NCBI GenBank assembly: GCA_944384295.1
Contig: CALWSU010000003.1
Location: forward strand, 1 to 64,000
Reading direction: 5' to 3'
DNA from: an uncultured Lachnospiraceae bacterium
Lineage (GTDB): Bacteria > Bacillota > Clostridia > Lachnospirales > Anaerotignaceae
DNA: 64,000 nt
Positions 16,838 through 28,122 of this stretch are shown one piece after another; the first letter of the stretch is position 1, and the number at the start of each line of letters is the position of its first letter. Below the pieces are notes generated by a model, which saw only the letters and a list, made by a program, of their open reading frames with translations, did no database searches and was not told the origin of the DNA. Both the position numbers and the translations under genes were made by a program.

Positions 16838-18609
16838 AATTCATCAGCCCCCTTTGCGATTAAATCTTTTACTTCTTTTTTGATGTCCGCTTCGATTTCA
16901 TCATAACTCTTGTCTACATTGATTTCCTCTATATATTTTGCACGTCCAATACGTTCCACAACATCAAGTTTTGTAATTTTTTGAATCGAAACACCTTGTT
17001 TGATTGCTTCCCCTGCTTCCGCATAGAATGTCAAAATCAATTTCAACATACGATATTGTTTATGCAAAGAGGTATACGTATCTACTTCATGGAAAGAGTT
17101 CTGATGCAAGAAGTCTTCACGAATGGAACGAGCAGTTTCCAAAATCAGACGGTCGCTATGGGACAAAGCGTCTACACCGACTAACTGTACAATTTCTTGC
17201 AGTTCTGCTTCTGTTTGCAACAAACGCATTGCCAATGTACGTTGTTCTGAGAAATGCACATCTACATTTTTGTCCGCCCATTCGTCTACCTTATCTTGAT
17301 ACAAAGAATAACTGGTCAGCCAGTTAATTGCAGGGAAATGACGTTTGTATGCCAAAGAAGAATCCAGCCCCCAGAATACTTTTACAATACGTAATGTTGC
17401 CTGTGATACGGGTTCAGATGTATCACCACCTGGAGGAGATACCGCACCAATGGCAGTCAGTGTACCCATTCTACCATCATTGCCCAGACATACGACACGA
17501 CCTGCTCTTTCGTAGAACTGCGCCAAACGAGAACCCAAGTAAGCAGGATACCCTTCTTCACCAGGCATTTCTTCCAAACGACCGGACATTTCACGCAGCG
17601 CTTCTGCCCAACGAGAAGTAGAGTCCGCCATCAAAGCAACGCTATAGCCCATATCACGGAAATATTCTGCAATTGTGATGCCTGTATAAATAGATGCTTC
17701 ACGCGCTGCAACTGGCATATCGGAAGTATTCGCAATCAATACGGTTCTTTGCATCAAAGATTCGCCTGTGCGTGGGTCTTTTAATTCAGGGAACTCATTC
17801 AAAACGTCTGTCATTTCGTTGCCACGTTCGCCACAACCAATATATACTACGATATCGGCATCTGCCCATTTTGCGAGCTGATGCTGTGTTACGGTTTTCC
17901 CACTACCGAAAGGACCTGGAATCGCAGCCACACCACCCTTTGTAATAGGGAAAAATGTATCAATAACACGTTGTCCTGTTACCAAAAGAGAATCTGGTGT
18001 TTCTTTTACTTTATAAGGTCTTTCTTTACGAACGGGCCATTTTTGCATCATTGTGATGGGATATTCTTTTCCTTTTTCATCAGCAATGACACAAACGATT
18101 TCTTCTACTGTAAATTCACCGATAAAAATTTCTTTGATAGTACCCTTGACACCATATGGTACCATGATTCTACATTCTACCACTGCGGTTTCTTGTACTT
18201 TACCAATGATATCGCCAGCTTCTACTACATCGCCGATTTGGCGTGTGGGTTCAAATTTCCATTTTTTGTTTCTATCCAAAGAAGGTGCTTCCACCCCTTT
18301 ATGGATATTGGTGCCACTGACTTCGTACAATTTTTCCAATGGACGTTGAATCCCATCATAAATCGTAGAAATCAAACCAGGTCCTAATTCTACACTCATA
18401 GGCATACCTGTAGATACCACTTCTTCTCCAGGACCCAAACCAGAAGTTTCTTCGTATACCTGAATGGAAGCTCTATCTCCATGCATTTCAATGATTTCAC
18501 CAATCAAGTGCTGGTCAGATACACGCACCACGTCAAACATATTGGCTTCGCGCATATTTTCCGCAATGACCAATGGACCTGACACCTTCACTATCGTGCC
18601 TGCTTTCAT
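16834..18609 (-). CDS. ntpA: V-type ATPase subunit A (catalytic)
   Basis: The 591-residue catalytic subunit has its P-loop GPFGSGKT at residues 232-239, the Walker B region following [12 protein letters not shown], and the long non-homologous insert at about 110-200 that distinguishes V/A-type A subunits from F-type beta. The start at ATG 18609 has GTAGGTGA about eight bases upstream; a GTG at 18621 overlaps that site. Downstream it overlaps ntpB. With the Na+-type c subunit in this operon, it would couple ATP to sodium movement, though the direction in the cell cannot be told. Confidence 0.96.
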   Translation of the reverse strand: MKAGTIVKVSGPLVIAENMREANMFDVVRVSDQHLIGEIIEMHGDRASIQVYEETSGLGPGEEVVSTGMPMSVELGPGLISTIYDGIQRPLEKLYEVSGTNIHKGVEAPSLDRNKKWKFEPTRQIGDVVEAGDIIGKVQETAVVECRIMVPYGVKGTIKEIFIGEFTVEEIVCVIADEKGKEYPITMMQKWPVRKERPYKVKETPDSLLVTGQRVIDTFFPITKGGVAAIPGPFGSGKTVTQHQLAKWADADIVVYIGCGERGNEMTDVLNEFPELKDPRTGESLMQRTVLIANTSDMPVAAREASIYTGITIAEYFRDMGYSVALMADSTSRWAEALREMSGRLEEMPGEEGYPAYLGSRLAQFYERAGRVVCLGNDGRMGTLTAIGAVSPPGGDTSEPVSQATLRIVKVFWGLDSSLAYKRHFPAINWLTSYSLYQDKVDEWADKNVDVHFSEQRTLAMRLLQTEAELQEIVQLVGVDALSHSDRLILETARSIREDFLHQNSFHEVDTYTSLHKQYRMLKLILTFYAEAGEAIKQGVSIQKITKLDVVERIGRAKYIEEINVDKSYDEIEADIKKEVKDLIAKGADEL

Positions 18610-18630
18610 ATTTTCATTCACCTACAATCT

Positions 18631-18948
18631 TTATTCACTAAATAATATATCCGCACCTATCGCACGTTTTGCCGATTCTCTGACTTCGTTCATACCTAAG
18701 CCCATACTGCCGCCAATTCCTGGTATGACAATGATGGCAGGCAATTCAAAGTCTTTATATCTTGCGATACTTTCGCCCGCTTTGAGGCTTGCTTCTTCTG
18801 TGATATAAATGATGGCATATTCTTTTTCCGCCAGATTATGAATCGTTTTTTTAATTTCTTCTGGCGTATATGCTGGAAAAATATCAATGCCCAGTGCAAG
18901 GAAGCCCATAACACTGTCCTTGTCGCCTATGATTCCAACTTTAGACAT
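18631..18948 (-). CDS. ntpG: V-type ATPase subunit F
   Basis: The 105-residue subunit F (NtpG in enterococcal naming) binds the D shaft in the central stalk. It begins MSKVGIIGDKDSVMGFLALG and contains EYAIIYITEE and PAIIVIPG, forming a small Rossmann-like fold. It overlaps the ntpC stop by eight bases and precedes ntpA by 21 bases. Its place between C and A is the usual ntp order. Confidence 0.94.
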   Translation of the reverse strand: MSKVGIIGDKDSVMGFLALGIDIFPAYTPEEIKKTIHNLAEKEYAIIYITEEASLKAGESIARYKDFELPAIIVIPGIGGSMGLGMNEVRESAKRAIGADILFSE

Positions 18949-19918
18949 ATACTTCCCTCACCCTTTCTTTGATAATTTCCGTATCAATATCATGCAGTTT
19001 ACAAGTCAATATAATACGGACACACTTTGCCTCTGTTTCTTTTGCCAAAATATATGCAACAACTGGTTCCGGCGTCAATGTCTTATATTTTGCTTCTTTG
19101 ACATATGACATCAAATAATCATCACACGCCTTTTCAAATACTGTAAAGCCTTGTTCCATATATTGTTCACATAATGCACCATATGCACATTCTTTTAAGA
19201 CCAATAACATATTTTCTTCACGGTATGCACGTGCAAATAAATCCTCACGAATTTCCCCACCGGGTACACATGCTTCCACAAAAGCATCAAAGGGACGACC
19301 CATTTTTTTCACACGCAGCAATGTTTTTAAATTGGTCAAATCTGCCAACATAGTAACATATTTACGAACAAACGCATTCTTCATTTCTGTTGCTCTTGCG
19401 TCCATTGCCGCAAAACATGCACGGTCTAAAATGGTGTCAATATATTGTCCGCTTTTTGTTTTTGCATATTGCTTAATTGCCTCCTCTACGGCTTCTCCGT
19501 CGATGGTTGGCATCTCTGCATAATTACGTTCTATAAAATTCTTTTTCAGTTCTTCTACTGGAATGGTGCCGCCACGTACCAGCAATTTTTTCCCGCTGAT
19601 TTTTGATATTTCTTCTTTGATCAGCACTTTGATATTATGATAATCATTCTTGTACAAGAAAATATCAATCAAAGCTTCATCTGGAATCAGCTTCGCAACA
19701 GCAGTGTATGTTTCTTCCAAATGGCTTTCAATCATCTCTTCGAACTGATGCACGTCTTGTATCTGTGTTTTGCCATATGCCGTATCAGAGAGCAAACGCA
19801 ATGCTTCTTCTGCATTTTTTGCTTCTGCCATCTGCATGAGTTTTTGTGTACTCAACAGCTTATTCTCCATAGAGCGTACACTCGCCACAGCGAAAGGGTA
19901 AATTTTATTTTTTGACAT
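18941..19918 (-). CDS. ntpC: V-type ATPase subunit C (d-type collar)
   Basis: This 325-residue, mostly helical protein matches the V/A-ATPase C subunit, the funnel-shaped collar that seats the central shaft on the membrane ring. Landmarks are FAVASVRSMENKLLS at the start, FLYKNDYHNIKVLIKEE near residue 88, and the C-terminal CVRIILTCKLHDIDTEIIKERVREVYV region. It lies 12 bases after ntpE with a GGAGGGG ribosome site and overlaps ntpG by eight bases. Confidence 0.93.
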   Translation of the reverse strand: MSKNKIYPFAVASVRSMENKLLSTQKLMQMAEAKNAEEALRLLSDTAYGKTQIQDVHQFEEMIESHLEETYTAVAKLIPDEALIDIFLYKNDYHNIKVLIKEEISKISGKKLLVRGGTIPVEELKKNFIERNYAEMPTIDGEAVEEAIKQYAKTKSGQYIDTILDRACFAAMDARATEMKNAFVRKYVTMLADLTNLKTLLRVKKMGRPFDAFVEACVPGGEIREDLFARAYREENMLLVLKECAYGALCEQYMEQGFTVFEKACDDYLMSYVKEAKYKTLTPEPVVAYILAKETEAKCVRIILTCKLHDIDTEIIKERVREVYV

Positions 19919-19930
19919 TTCTACCCCTCC

Positions 19931-20491
19931 TTAAAACAATATTTTTGCTGCTGCAATCTGCATTTCCTCTTTTTGCACCATAATCATAGATGCAAATGAA
20001 TAATTGTATTCAATTTCTCCATTTTTGACTACAAAACCGCCATCAATATCTCTCGTTTCCTGAGAGAGTACAAAGCCTTTTTGTGCAATCACATCTGCCA
20101 AACGTTTCTGATCTTTTTCTGAAACGATGATTTCTTTGCCTTGGGAATCATCCAAACGTTCCAACATACCGCCGATGACCTTTGTATATTCCGCATCTGG
20201 CAAAGTTTCCAAACGTTTCTTAGCTTCTGTGATGACTTCGTCTAATATATTTTGCTTTTCTTGCAACAATGCTTTTTTCGCTTGCATTTCCGCGCCAGAA
20301 ATTTCTTTTGCATGTGCTTTTCTGCCTTCTTCTTCTGCGCGTTTGCGATATTTTTCTTTTTCTCGATTGGCTTTGTCTTCTGCCGCCTGTATAATGGCAT
20401 TCGCTTCCCGTTCTGCCTGTGTTACAATGGCTTCAATTTCGGTTTCTGCTTCTGCCATAATTCTATCAATGATAATTTTACCGTCATTCAT
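19931..20491 (-). CDS. ntpE: V-type ATPase subunit E (peripheral stalk)
   Basis: The 186-residue protein has a long charged coiled coil (about residues 10-95, rich in Ala, Glu, Lys and Arg) and a globular C-terminal domain ending IMVQKEEMQIAAAKILF. This is the form of subunit E, which pairs with the G/H-type subunit (ntpF here) as a stator stalk. The start MNDGK at 20491 has AGGAGG ten bases upstream; the in-frame ATG at 20500 is only one base from that site. It sits between ntpK and ntpC. Confidence 0.92.
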   Translation of the reverse strand: MNDGKIIIDRIMAEAETEIEAIVTQAEREANAIIQAAEDKANREKEKYRKRAEEEGRKAHAKEISGAEMQAKKALLQEKQNILDEVITEAKKRLETLPDAEYTKVIGGMLERLDDSQGKEIIVSEKDQKRLADVIAQKGFVLSQETRDIDGGFVVKNGEIEYNYSFASMIMVQKEEMQIAAAKILF

Positions 20492-20518
20492 AGGAGTCAT
20501 ACCTCCTTTTCGTTACAA

Positions 20519-22977
<2,459 letters not shown>

Positions 22978-22991
<14 letters not shown>

Positions 22992-23304
22992 AAGTCCCCA
23001 CAACCTTTCCGATTACTGCCTGTATCGCTTCTTCTTTTTTTCCCGCAGCTTGCTTTCTGATTTCCTGACAAGCCTCATCTGCCTGACGGCGAATGCCTTG
23101 AATGGTCGCCACACTGTCTTCCACAGCTCGTTCCACACTATCTTCCATCAGACGCAACCCTTCTTTTCGTGTTTGCTCTAATAAAGATGCTGCATCTGTT
23201 TGTGCTTGTTGTTTGAGCTGTTCCGCATGTTCTGCTGCTTGACGTTTTTTCTCCACCGCCTGCGCTTCTGCATCTACGATAGTTTTCAGAATTTCATAAG
23301 CCAC
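22978..23304 (-). CDS. ntpF: V-type ATPase peripheral stalk subunit (G/H-like)
   Basis: This 108-residue, almost wholly helical and highly charged protein (runs of Ala, Glu, Lys, Gln) is the first gene of the V-ATPase operon, the usual place of the G/H-like stalk partner of subunit E. It begins with GTG and has AGAGGTGA as ribosome site. Sequence recognition rests mainly on composition and position rather than on a strong motif. Its stop lies inside the start of ntpI. Confidence 0.85.
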
Positions 23305-23589
23305 TTATATCACCTCTCTCATCACAAATTTGCTGTTTTGTATCCATAAGAGAAAACGTGTCACACAGAAATTTGTTAAAAATAAAACGAACTTTTGTGG
23401 TACACGAAATTTTTCCTAATATGAAACAAATACAGTTTGCCCTCTCCCTTTTCAAATTCCATCATATTTTGAAAAGGTGTACTGATAAAAATTGTATAAT
23501 AAATACAACAAACCAGTATGAAAAAGTATGTACCAAATGGAAAACACACCTTTAACTTAAATAATAAATTACGATGGATGCATTGTCAA
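23305..23589 (-). promoter_or_regulatory. Promoter and long leader of the V-ATPase operon
   Basis: TTGACA (23584-23589) and TATTAT (23561-23566) are 17 bases apart on the minus strand. If used, the transcript has a leader of about 250 bases before ntpF. The leader is AT-rich and contains one clear hairpin, CCTTTTCAAA with TTTGAAAAGG near 23447-23477, but no recognised riboswitch. Confidence 0.5.
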
Positions 23590-23910
23590 TATGCACTTGC
23601 AACAGTGCGTTTCTTGAAAAAAAACATTTTTTCAAAATATTGTTAAAGTTACATCGAATTTATTTTTAGACAAACATAAAACTTGAATATTTCAGCTTTT
23701 TGGGGTTTTATCTTGTATGCTATTTATTCGTAGGCTAAACATTAGCTAGTAATATTTCTTATTTGCAAATAATTCTATTGTCTATTTCGCACAATTTTTC
23801 CCAAAAATTTCGATATAATTTATACTAGAATATAATAATATGATTTTTTGTTCGTTTTTATGTTATCACAAGACCTTCTATTGTTTCTTTTTCTTGTTCC
23901 AATATAAAAA
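23590..23910. other. AT-rich intergenic stretch, nothing recognised
   Basis: About 320 bases between the V-ATPase promoter and the NUDIX terminator hold only A/T-rich sequence. There is no open frame with a ribosome site, no RNA gene fold and no repeat longer than a few bases that I could recognise. Confidence 0.6.
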
Positions 23911-23961
23911 ATCCCAACTAGAAATACAATGTATTTTTGATACACGCTTTCTAGTTGGGAT
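23911..23961 (-). terminator. Terminator after the NUDIX gene
   Basis: A 14-bp perfect stem, ATCCCAACTAGAAA (23911-23924) with TTTCTAGTTGGGAT (23948-23961), is followed by TTTTTT on the minus strand. Confidence 0.88.
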
Positions 23962-23996
23962 ATATTCGGACTAACCTTTGTTTTGCAATATGGCAA

Positions 23997-24428
23997 TCAT
24001 GTTTTGTTATATTCTCTTTGCACAAATGCTTTTTCTATCATACGTTTCATCCATTGTGGCAAAGTGCTTTTGGGAATTTCCTCTCTGTGTAGCCAATAAA
24101 AGCCATCATGTTCTTTACTCAAACATACTTTTCCTTCGCGCCATTCTGCCAAATATGTCACAATACAAAGATGCACCGGATGTCGAATGACATCATATAC
24201 AGACAATGGCATGCCAATCTGCACACGGATTCCTGTTTCCTCATAGATTTCACGCAAAAGCCCTTCTTTGGTATGTTCAAAAAAATGCAATCCACCACCC
24301 GGAAAATCCCATTTTTGGTGTTTATTGATATAACTGCCTTGCATTTCTTGTTGTGAGCGGCGTAATACCAGCACGCAATTTCCGCGCAGTACAACCGCTT
24401 TCACTGCAACCGAAAAATGATGCTGCAT
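23997..24428 (-). CDS. NUDIX hydrolase
   Basis: The 143-residue protein carries a complete Nudix box, G-X5-E-X7-REIYEETGI, beginning at GGLHFFE near residue 45. It therefore hydrolyses a nucleoside diphosphate linked to another moiety, using divalent metal. The upstream VLVLRRSQQEMQGSY and DFPGGG segments resemble 8-oxo-dGTP or ADP-ribose type members, but the substrate cannot be assigned. It follows hslO by 42 bases on the same strand with its own AGGAGG site and may be the last gene of that unit. Confidence 0.9.
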   Translation of the reverse strand: MQHHFSVAVKAVVLRGNCVLVLRRSQQEMQGSYINKHQKWDFPGGGLHFFEHTKEGLLREIYEETGIRVQIGMPLSVYDVIRHPVHLCIVTYLAEWREGKVCLSKEHDGFYWLHREEIPKSTLPQWMKRMIEKAFVQREYNKT

Positions 24429-24470
24429 GATTTTTCCTCCTAGGCTGATTTCAGCTTGTCCTTGAAAGAT

Positions 24471-25364
24471 TTACTTTGCCTCTGCAAGCAATGCTTTCAA
24501 TTCTTCTTCTGTAAAATCATATTCTTTGCCGCAAAAATGGCAATGCAAATTCGCCTGCTTGTCCTCTGCAATGATTTTTTCTAATTCTTCTTTTCCGATA
24601 CTGATCAATGCCTTTTCCACACGTTCTTTGGAACAGTTACAATAAAATTCTGTTGGCATTTTATCTATGATTTTTAATTCCATATCACCTAATATCATTT
24701 CTAAAATTTCTTCTGGTGATTTGCCCATATCCAGCAAATCTGTCACATATGGTATTTGATTGAGTTTTGTTTCCAATTTAGAAATGGTATCTTCTGTCGC
24801 ATCTGGCATCAACTGTATGATAAATCCGCCTGCACAACGGATAGAAGTATCTGTATCTACCAGAACCCCTAAACCTACCGCTGAAGGTGTCTGATCGGAC
24901 TGCGCAAAATAATAAGTCAAATCTTCTGCAATTTCTCCGCTGACCAATTGAATGCGCCCTGCATAGGGTTCTTTCATACCGATGTCGCGAATGACACTCA
25001 AATACCCTTCTCCAACCGCGCTGCCGACATCTAATTTGCCTGGGTATTTAGAAGGAATATCTACATTGGGCTGAAATACATATCCTTTTACACGCGCTTG
25101 TGCGTCTGCTGATACGACAATGCCTTTGAGTGGTCCCAAACTGCGAATCTGCAATGTGACCAAATCTTTATCTCCTTTGAGCATACTACCCATCATTGCT
25201 GCGGCTGTCAGCATTCTACCCAATGCCGCTGAAGCGACTGGAGAAGTATGATGAATCTGTCTTGCATATTGTACCAAATTGCCTGTTGTTGCCGCAAAAG
25301 CGCGGATACTGCCATTGGCAGCGGTAGCACGTATGATATAATCTTGTTTTTTCTCTTGTTGCAT
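24471..25364 (-). CDS. hslO: Redox-regulated chaperone Hsp33
   Basis: Hsp33 is a cytoplasmic holdase switched on by oxidation. The 297-residue product has the N-terminal domain (DYIIRATAANGSIRAFAATT at about 8-27, PVASAALGRMLTAA) and the C-terminal zinc switch, with Cys242 and Cys244 (CNC) and Cys275 and Cys278 (CHFC). The start at 25364 has GGAGG eight bases upstream; an ATG 15 bases earlier overlaps that site. It lies 18 bases after a methyltransferase gene and before the NUDIX gene. All four zinc cysteines are present, so redox control should be intact. Confidence 0.95.
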   Translation of the reverse strand: MQQEKKQDYIIRATAANGSIRAFAATTGNLVQYARQIHHTSPVASAALGRMLTAAAMMGSMLKGDKDLVTLQIRSLGPLKGIVVSADAQARVKGYVFQPNVDIPSKYPGKLDVGSAVGEGYLSVIRDIGMKEPYAGRIQLVSGEIAEDLTYYFAQSDQTPSAVGLGVLVDTDTSIRCAGGFIIQLMPDATEDTISKLETKLNQIPYVTDLLDMGKSPEEILEMILGDMELKIIDKMPTEFYCNCSKERVEKALISIGKEELEKIIAEDKQANLHCHFCGKEYDFTEEELKALLAEAK

Positions 25365-25382
25365 TCTCTGTTCCTCCATTTC

Positions 25383-26141
25383 CTATCTGCAATGCTTTGC
25401 CACGAACAAAATACGTTGTGAAGCGGCATGTGGCGCGGCAGACGTATAATTATCAAACATATCAGAAATCATCAATCCATTGGCTTCTAAAGCATTTTTG
25501 ATTTCTTCTATATCGTATGCGCGTTCATAATGCAGTTCTTCTGTTCTTTGATATGTTCCATCTGCATTTTGCAAAAAGAATGTCACAGCATATTCATTGA
25601 TTTTTTCTTCTGCGTCATAATAGTTTTCCCAAATGTAAGCGGCATCTTCTTCCGTTGCCGCATACGTATGGTCTGCAAGTATGGTTTCAAATTGATATAC
25701 CGTATTCATATCAAAACAAAAAATACCGTTTGGTTTCAAATATCGTTTGACGCAAGCAAACGCAGCAGAAAGTTCCCCATCTTCTGTCAAATAATTCAAA
25801 CTATCACATACACTCAAAATACAATCTGCTTGTTCTGGCAAAGAAAAATCTGTCAAATCCTGTTCTAATAATACCGCATGACATTTTTCATACCGTAATT
25901 TTTGTTCCGCTTGTGCCAACATATCAAACGAAGCATCTACACCTATCAAATTATAACCTTTTTTTGCGAATGGTACAAGTAGATTGCCTGTACCACAGCC
26001 AAGATCCGCTATCGTTTGCACTTCTATCTTTTCTTTTTGCCAAATCTGTTCTAAAAATAAAAGCCATTGGGCATATGGTACTTCTTCCATAAATCGATCA
26101 TACACTGTGGCAAAATCCGTATATGCGTTTTCCATATCCAT
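25383..26141 (-). CDS. Class I SAM-dependent methyltransferase
   Basis: The 252-residue protein has the Rossmann methyltransferase motif I IADLGCGTGNLLVPFAKKG at about residues 43-61, followed by IGVDASFDML and the post-I acidic residue. ADCILSVCDSLNYL and the GIFCFDMNTVYQF segment complete the fold. It resembles small-molecule methyltransferases of the YcgJ/Methyltransf_25 type; the substrate is unknown. It is the first gene of a probable unit with hslO and the NUDIX hydrolase. The ribosome site AAAGGAA precedes the ATG at 26141. Confidence 0.85.
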   Translation of the reverse strand: MDMENAYTDFATVYDRFMEEVPYAQWLLFLEQIWQKEKIEVQTIADLGCGTGNLLVPFAKKGYNLIGVDASFDMLAQAEQKLRYEKCHAVLLEQDLTDFSLPEQADCILSVCDSLNYLTEDGELSAAFACVKRYLKPNGIFCFDMNTVYQFETILADHTYAATEEDAAYIWENYYDAEEKINEYAVTFFLQNADGTYQRTEELHYERAYDIEEIKNALEANGLMISDMFDNYTSAAPHAASQRILFVAKHCR

Positions 26142-26228
26142 ATGATATTTCCTTTCTCACATCGTTGATATTGCTATATTTTTTTATGTGATATACATAT
26201 TTCTATCCACTTGTCCATAAAATATAGA

Positions 26229-26300
26229 AAAAAGATACCGGACCCCTTCGCTTGATTTTTTTCATACAAGCACATACTTTGGGGGATTCCGGCATCTTTT
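26229..26300 (-). terminator. Terminator of the Cys-rich small protein gene
   Basis: A long imperfect stem pairs AAAAGAT-CCGGA-CCCC (26228-26245) with GGGG-TTCCGG-ATCTTTT (about 26281-26300). On the minus strand it is followed by a T-rich run. Confidence 0.75.
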
Positions 26301-26368
26301 GGTCTACTGGCTACTGTTTTTTACAGCTTTACGCTGTTACAACGGATACCTTCTGTATCTACGATTGC

Positions 26369-26560
26369 TCAGCAGCTTCCGCAGTTGTTGAGCTGACCGC
26401 CGCAAGAATTGTTATTGCAGCAGCACAGCAGAATCAAAATCCACAACCAAGAATTGTCATTGCCGCAACCACAGTTGTTACCATTGTTGTTACCACAGCA
26501 ACACAGCAACAAAATGATCCAAATAAAATTGTCATTACCGCAACCACCAAATCCACACAT
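26369..26560 (-). CDS. Cys/Asn/Gly-rich two-repeat hydrophobic peptide (63 aa)
   Basis: A strong AGGAGG site precedes the ATG, and a terminator follows the gene. The peptide has 13 Cys in 63 residues and two tandem units. Each consists of a CGNDN motif, then Trp with Ile/Leu (FIWIILLL, SWLWILILL), then CCC and an Asn run. The hydrophobic cores are eight or nine residues long, too short for ordinary membrane helices. I recognise the general style of small Cys-rich peptides found in Clostridia, but no defined family or function. A spore-coat, metal-binding or membrane-surface role are guesses. Base composition is more G/C-rich than its neighbours because of Gly and Cys codons. Confidence 0.75.
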   Translation of the reverse strand: MCGFGGCGNDNFIWIILLLCCCGNNNGNNCGCGNDNSWLWILILLCCCNNNSCGGQLNNCGSC

Positions 26561-26660
26561 AATAAAATACCTCCTTAAGTAAAAAGTATTGACTTACAAT
26601 TTCATACTATGAGGTATTTTGTAATTACTTGCCTGTCTATCTAAAAATTTCTTTTGTTTT

Positions 26661-26948
26661 TTATTTTTCAGTTGGCAATTGCAAGTCCGACACACAAACT
26701 TTTACCGAAAATTCGCCCATTTCACTTTCCAGCAAAACCATCGTAATCTGTTCTGTATCGTGAAAATAAAGGAGATGACTTACTTTTTGATTGCGTGCCA
26801 AATCGTTCGCTTCTGCCAATGTCAAAATGCCGCCTTGCAGAATTTCCATATTTTCGGCATGCGCGGCTTGATATTGTGCAGCGATTTTATGCGCAGTTTC
26901 TACGCCGTTTGCATGTGCTGCAAACAATGCTCTGATTTTTTGTGCCAT
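26661..26948 (-). CDS. Hypothetical protein (95 aa)
   Basis: This small protein is not recognised. It begins MAQKIRALFAAHANGVETAHK, is predicted helical and Ala-rich for the first 60 residues, then has a beta-rich tail (HLLYFHDTEQITMVLLESE, EFSVKVCVSDLQLP). The ATG at 26948 has AGGAG nine bases upstream; longer readings begin at a TTG. It lies 36 bases after nrdR on the same strand and so may be co-transcribed with it. There is no signal peptide or membrane segment. The ribosome site and position support a real gene; the function is unknown. Confidence 0.65.
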   Translation of the reverse strand: MAQKIRALFAAHANGVETAHKIAAQYQAAHAENMEILQGGILTLAEANDLARNQKVSHLLYFHDTEQITMVLLESEMGEFSVKVCVSDLQLPTEK

Positions 26949-26984
26949 ATCTTTCATCTCCTGATACTTCAATATTTTTTGATT

Positions 26985-27455
26985 TTATGATTGTCCTTCA
27001 CTTTTTTCGTACCGCATTTTTTCCAATTCATCTATAAAACTTTCAATATCTTTGAATTGACGATACACAGACGCAAAGCGCACATATGCCACTTCGTCCA
27101 ATTCTTTGAGTCTGTCTATGACCATATTACCCAAAGTTGCGCTATCTACTTCACGTTCTCCACTACCAATCAACGTATTTTCAATATCATCTACCAACTT
27201 TGTAATTTGGTCTGCAGTCACAGGACGTTTATTGCAAGATTTCATAATACCATTTTGCAATTTTACTTTATCAAAAATTTCTCTTGTGCCATCTCGTTTG
27301 ATGACTGTGATAGGAATCAAATCCATTCTTTCATACGTGGTAAAACGTTTCCCACATTTTTCACACATACGACGGCGGCGAATGACAGAATTATCATCTT
27401 GTGCCCTCGAATCTATTACTTTGGTATCGCCAAAATTACAAAAAGGACATTTCAT
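26985..27455 (-). CDS. nrdR: Transcriptional repressor NrdR
   Basis: NrdR represses ribonucleotide reductase genes according to ATP/dATP levels. The 156-residue protein has the zinc ribbon with Cys3, Cys6, Cys31 and Cys34 (MKCPFC and MCEKCGKRF). The ATP-cone domain starts at ITVIKRDGTREIFDKVKL near residue 44. The start at 27455 follows GAAGGAGG and gives the invariant MKCPFC N-terminus. The target operon nrdDG lies divergently at 28123-30980 with two NrdR boxes in its promoter (28005-28051). Length and residues are standard. Confidence 0.96.
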   Translation of the reverse strand: MKCPFCNFGDTKVIDSRAQDDNSVIRRRRMCEKCGKRFTTYERMDLIPITVIKRDGTREIFDKVKLQNGIMKSCNKRPVTADQITKLVDDIENTLIGSGEREVDSATLGNMVIDRLKELDEVAYVRFASVYRQFKDIESFIDELEKMRYEKSEGQS

Positions 27456-27516
27456 GTCCGTTTCCTCCTTCGTTCCATTCATTTTTTTCAAGCGATTTTT
27501 CGCTTATTCCTTCAAA

Positions 27517-27545
27517 AGTATAAAGCACAAACGCATGTAGGTCAA
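27517..27545 (-). promoter_or_regulatory. Promoter of nrdR
   Basis: TTGACC (27540-27545) and TATACT (27517-27522) are 17 bases apart on the minus strand, 62 bases before the nrdR start. A small hairpin AAGCG/CGCTT follows near 27490-27505. Confidence 0.7.
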
Positions 27546-27636
27546 GGCGAATTCCTACAATTTATGTCTTTTTATTTCTTTTCCTCATCTTTTATTTGTT
27601 TTGATACAAAAAACAGAAATACTTTTCTGACTTTTG

Positions 27637-27897
27637 CTATTCCTCCTCTCGATATAACGCATCTGCATCCACTTCCACCAATATAATATCTTCCCCTATC
27701 CGTTTGATACATCGCCAAGGTACATACAACATTTTTTGACGACAAAAAAAATTCCATCGTTCCGACTCTGTTGGAATCAAAAGAGATACAATACGACCTG
27801 CTGGCAATTCCAATTCCAAATCGCTGACATATCCCAATCGACTGCCATCGCAAATATTGATGACCTCTTTTTCTTGTAAATCAGAAAATTTTTCCAT
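27637..27897 (-). CDS. YlmC/YmxH-family PRC-barrel protein
   Basis: The 86-residue protein fits the YlmC/YmxH family of small PRC-barrel proteins common in spore-forming Firmicutes. Landmarks are LQEKEVINICDGSRLGYVSDLELE at the start (first 24 residues after position 6), PAGRIVSLLIP and VPWRCIKRIGEDIILVEVD. The family is associated with sporulation, but its biochemical role is not established. The ribosome site GGGAGGTG precedes the ATG. It is divergent from nrdD and upstream of nrdR on the same strand, separated from nrdR by that gene's own promoter. Confidence 0.85.
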   Translation of the reverse strand: MEKFSDLQEKEVINICDGSRLGYVSDLELELPAGRIVSLLIPTESERWNFFCRQKMLYVPWRCIKRIGEDIILVEVDADALYREEE

Positions 27898-27982
27898 TTG
27901 CTCACCTCCCTTATTTTCTGTTTATTGTAAGGCGTCGTAAAAAATACTTGTAAAAAATATAAATTTGTGTGACTTTTGCCAC

Positions 27983-28051
27983 TTGACGCTAGACGCAGTT
28001 CGTACTACAATATATCCACGCATTTTATATCAAACAAACAATATGTTGTAT
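27983..28051 (+). promoter_or_regulatory. nrdDG promoter with two NrdR boxes
   Basis: TTGACG (27983-27988) and TACAAT (28006-28011) are 17 bases apart. A degenerate NrdR box overlaps the -10 (28005-28020, core CAATATAT). A better box is at 28036-28051 (AAACAATATGTTGTAT, 13 of 16 positions of the known consensus by my alignment). The cores are 31 bp apart, three helical turns, the spacing typical of paired NrdR sites. Confidence 0.8.
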
Positions 28052-28122
28052 CAATTCAATCAACAACGTCAAAACACGCTAGCCCAGTGACAGTGCGTGA
28101 TACAATAGAAAGAGGGGATCGC

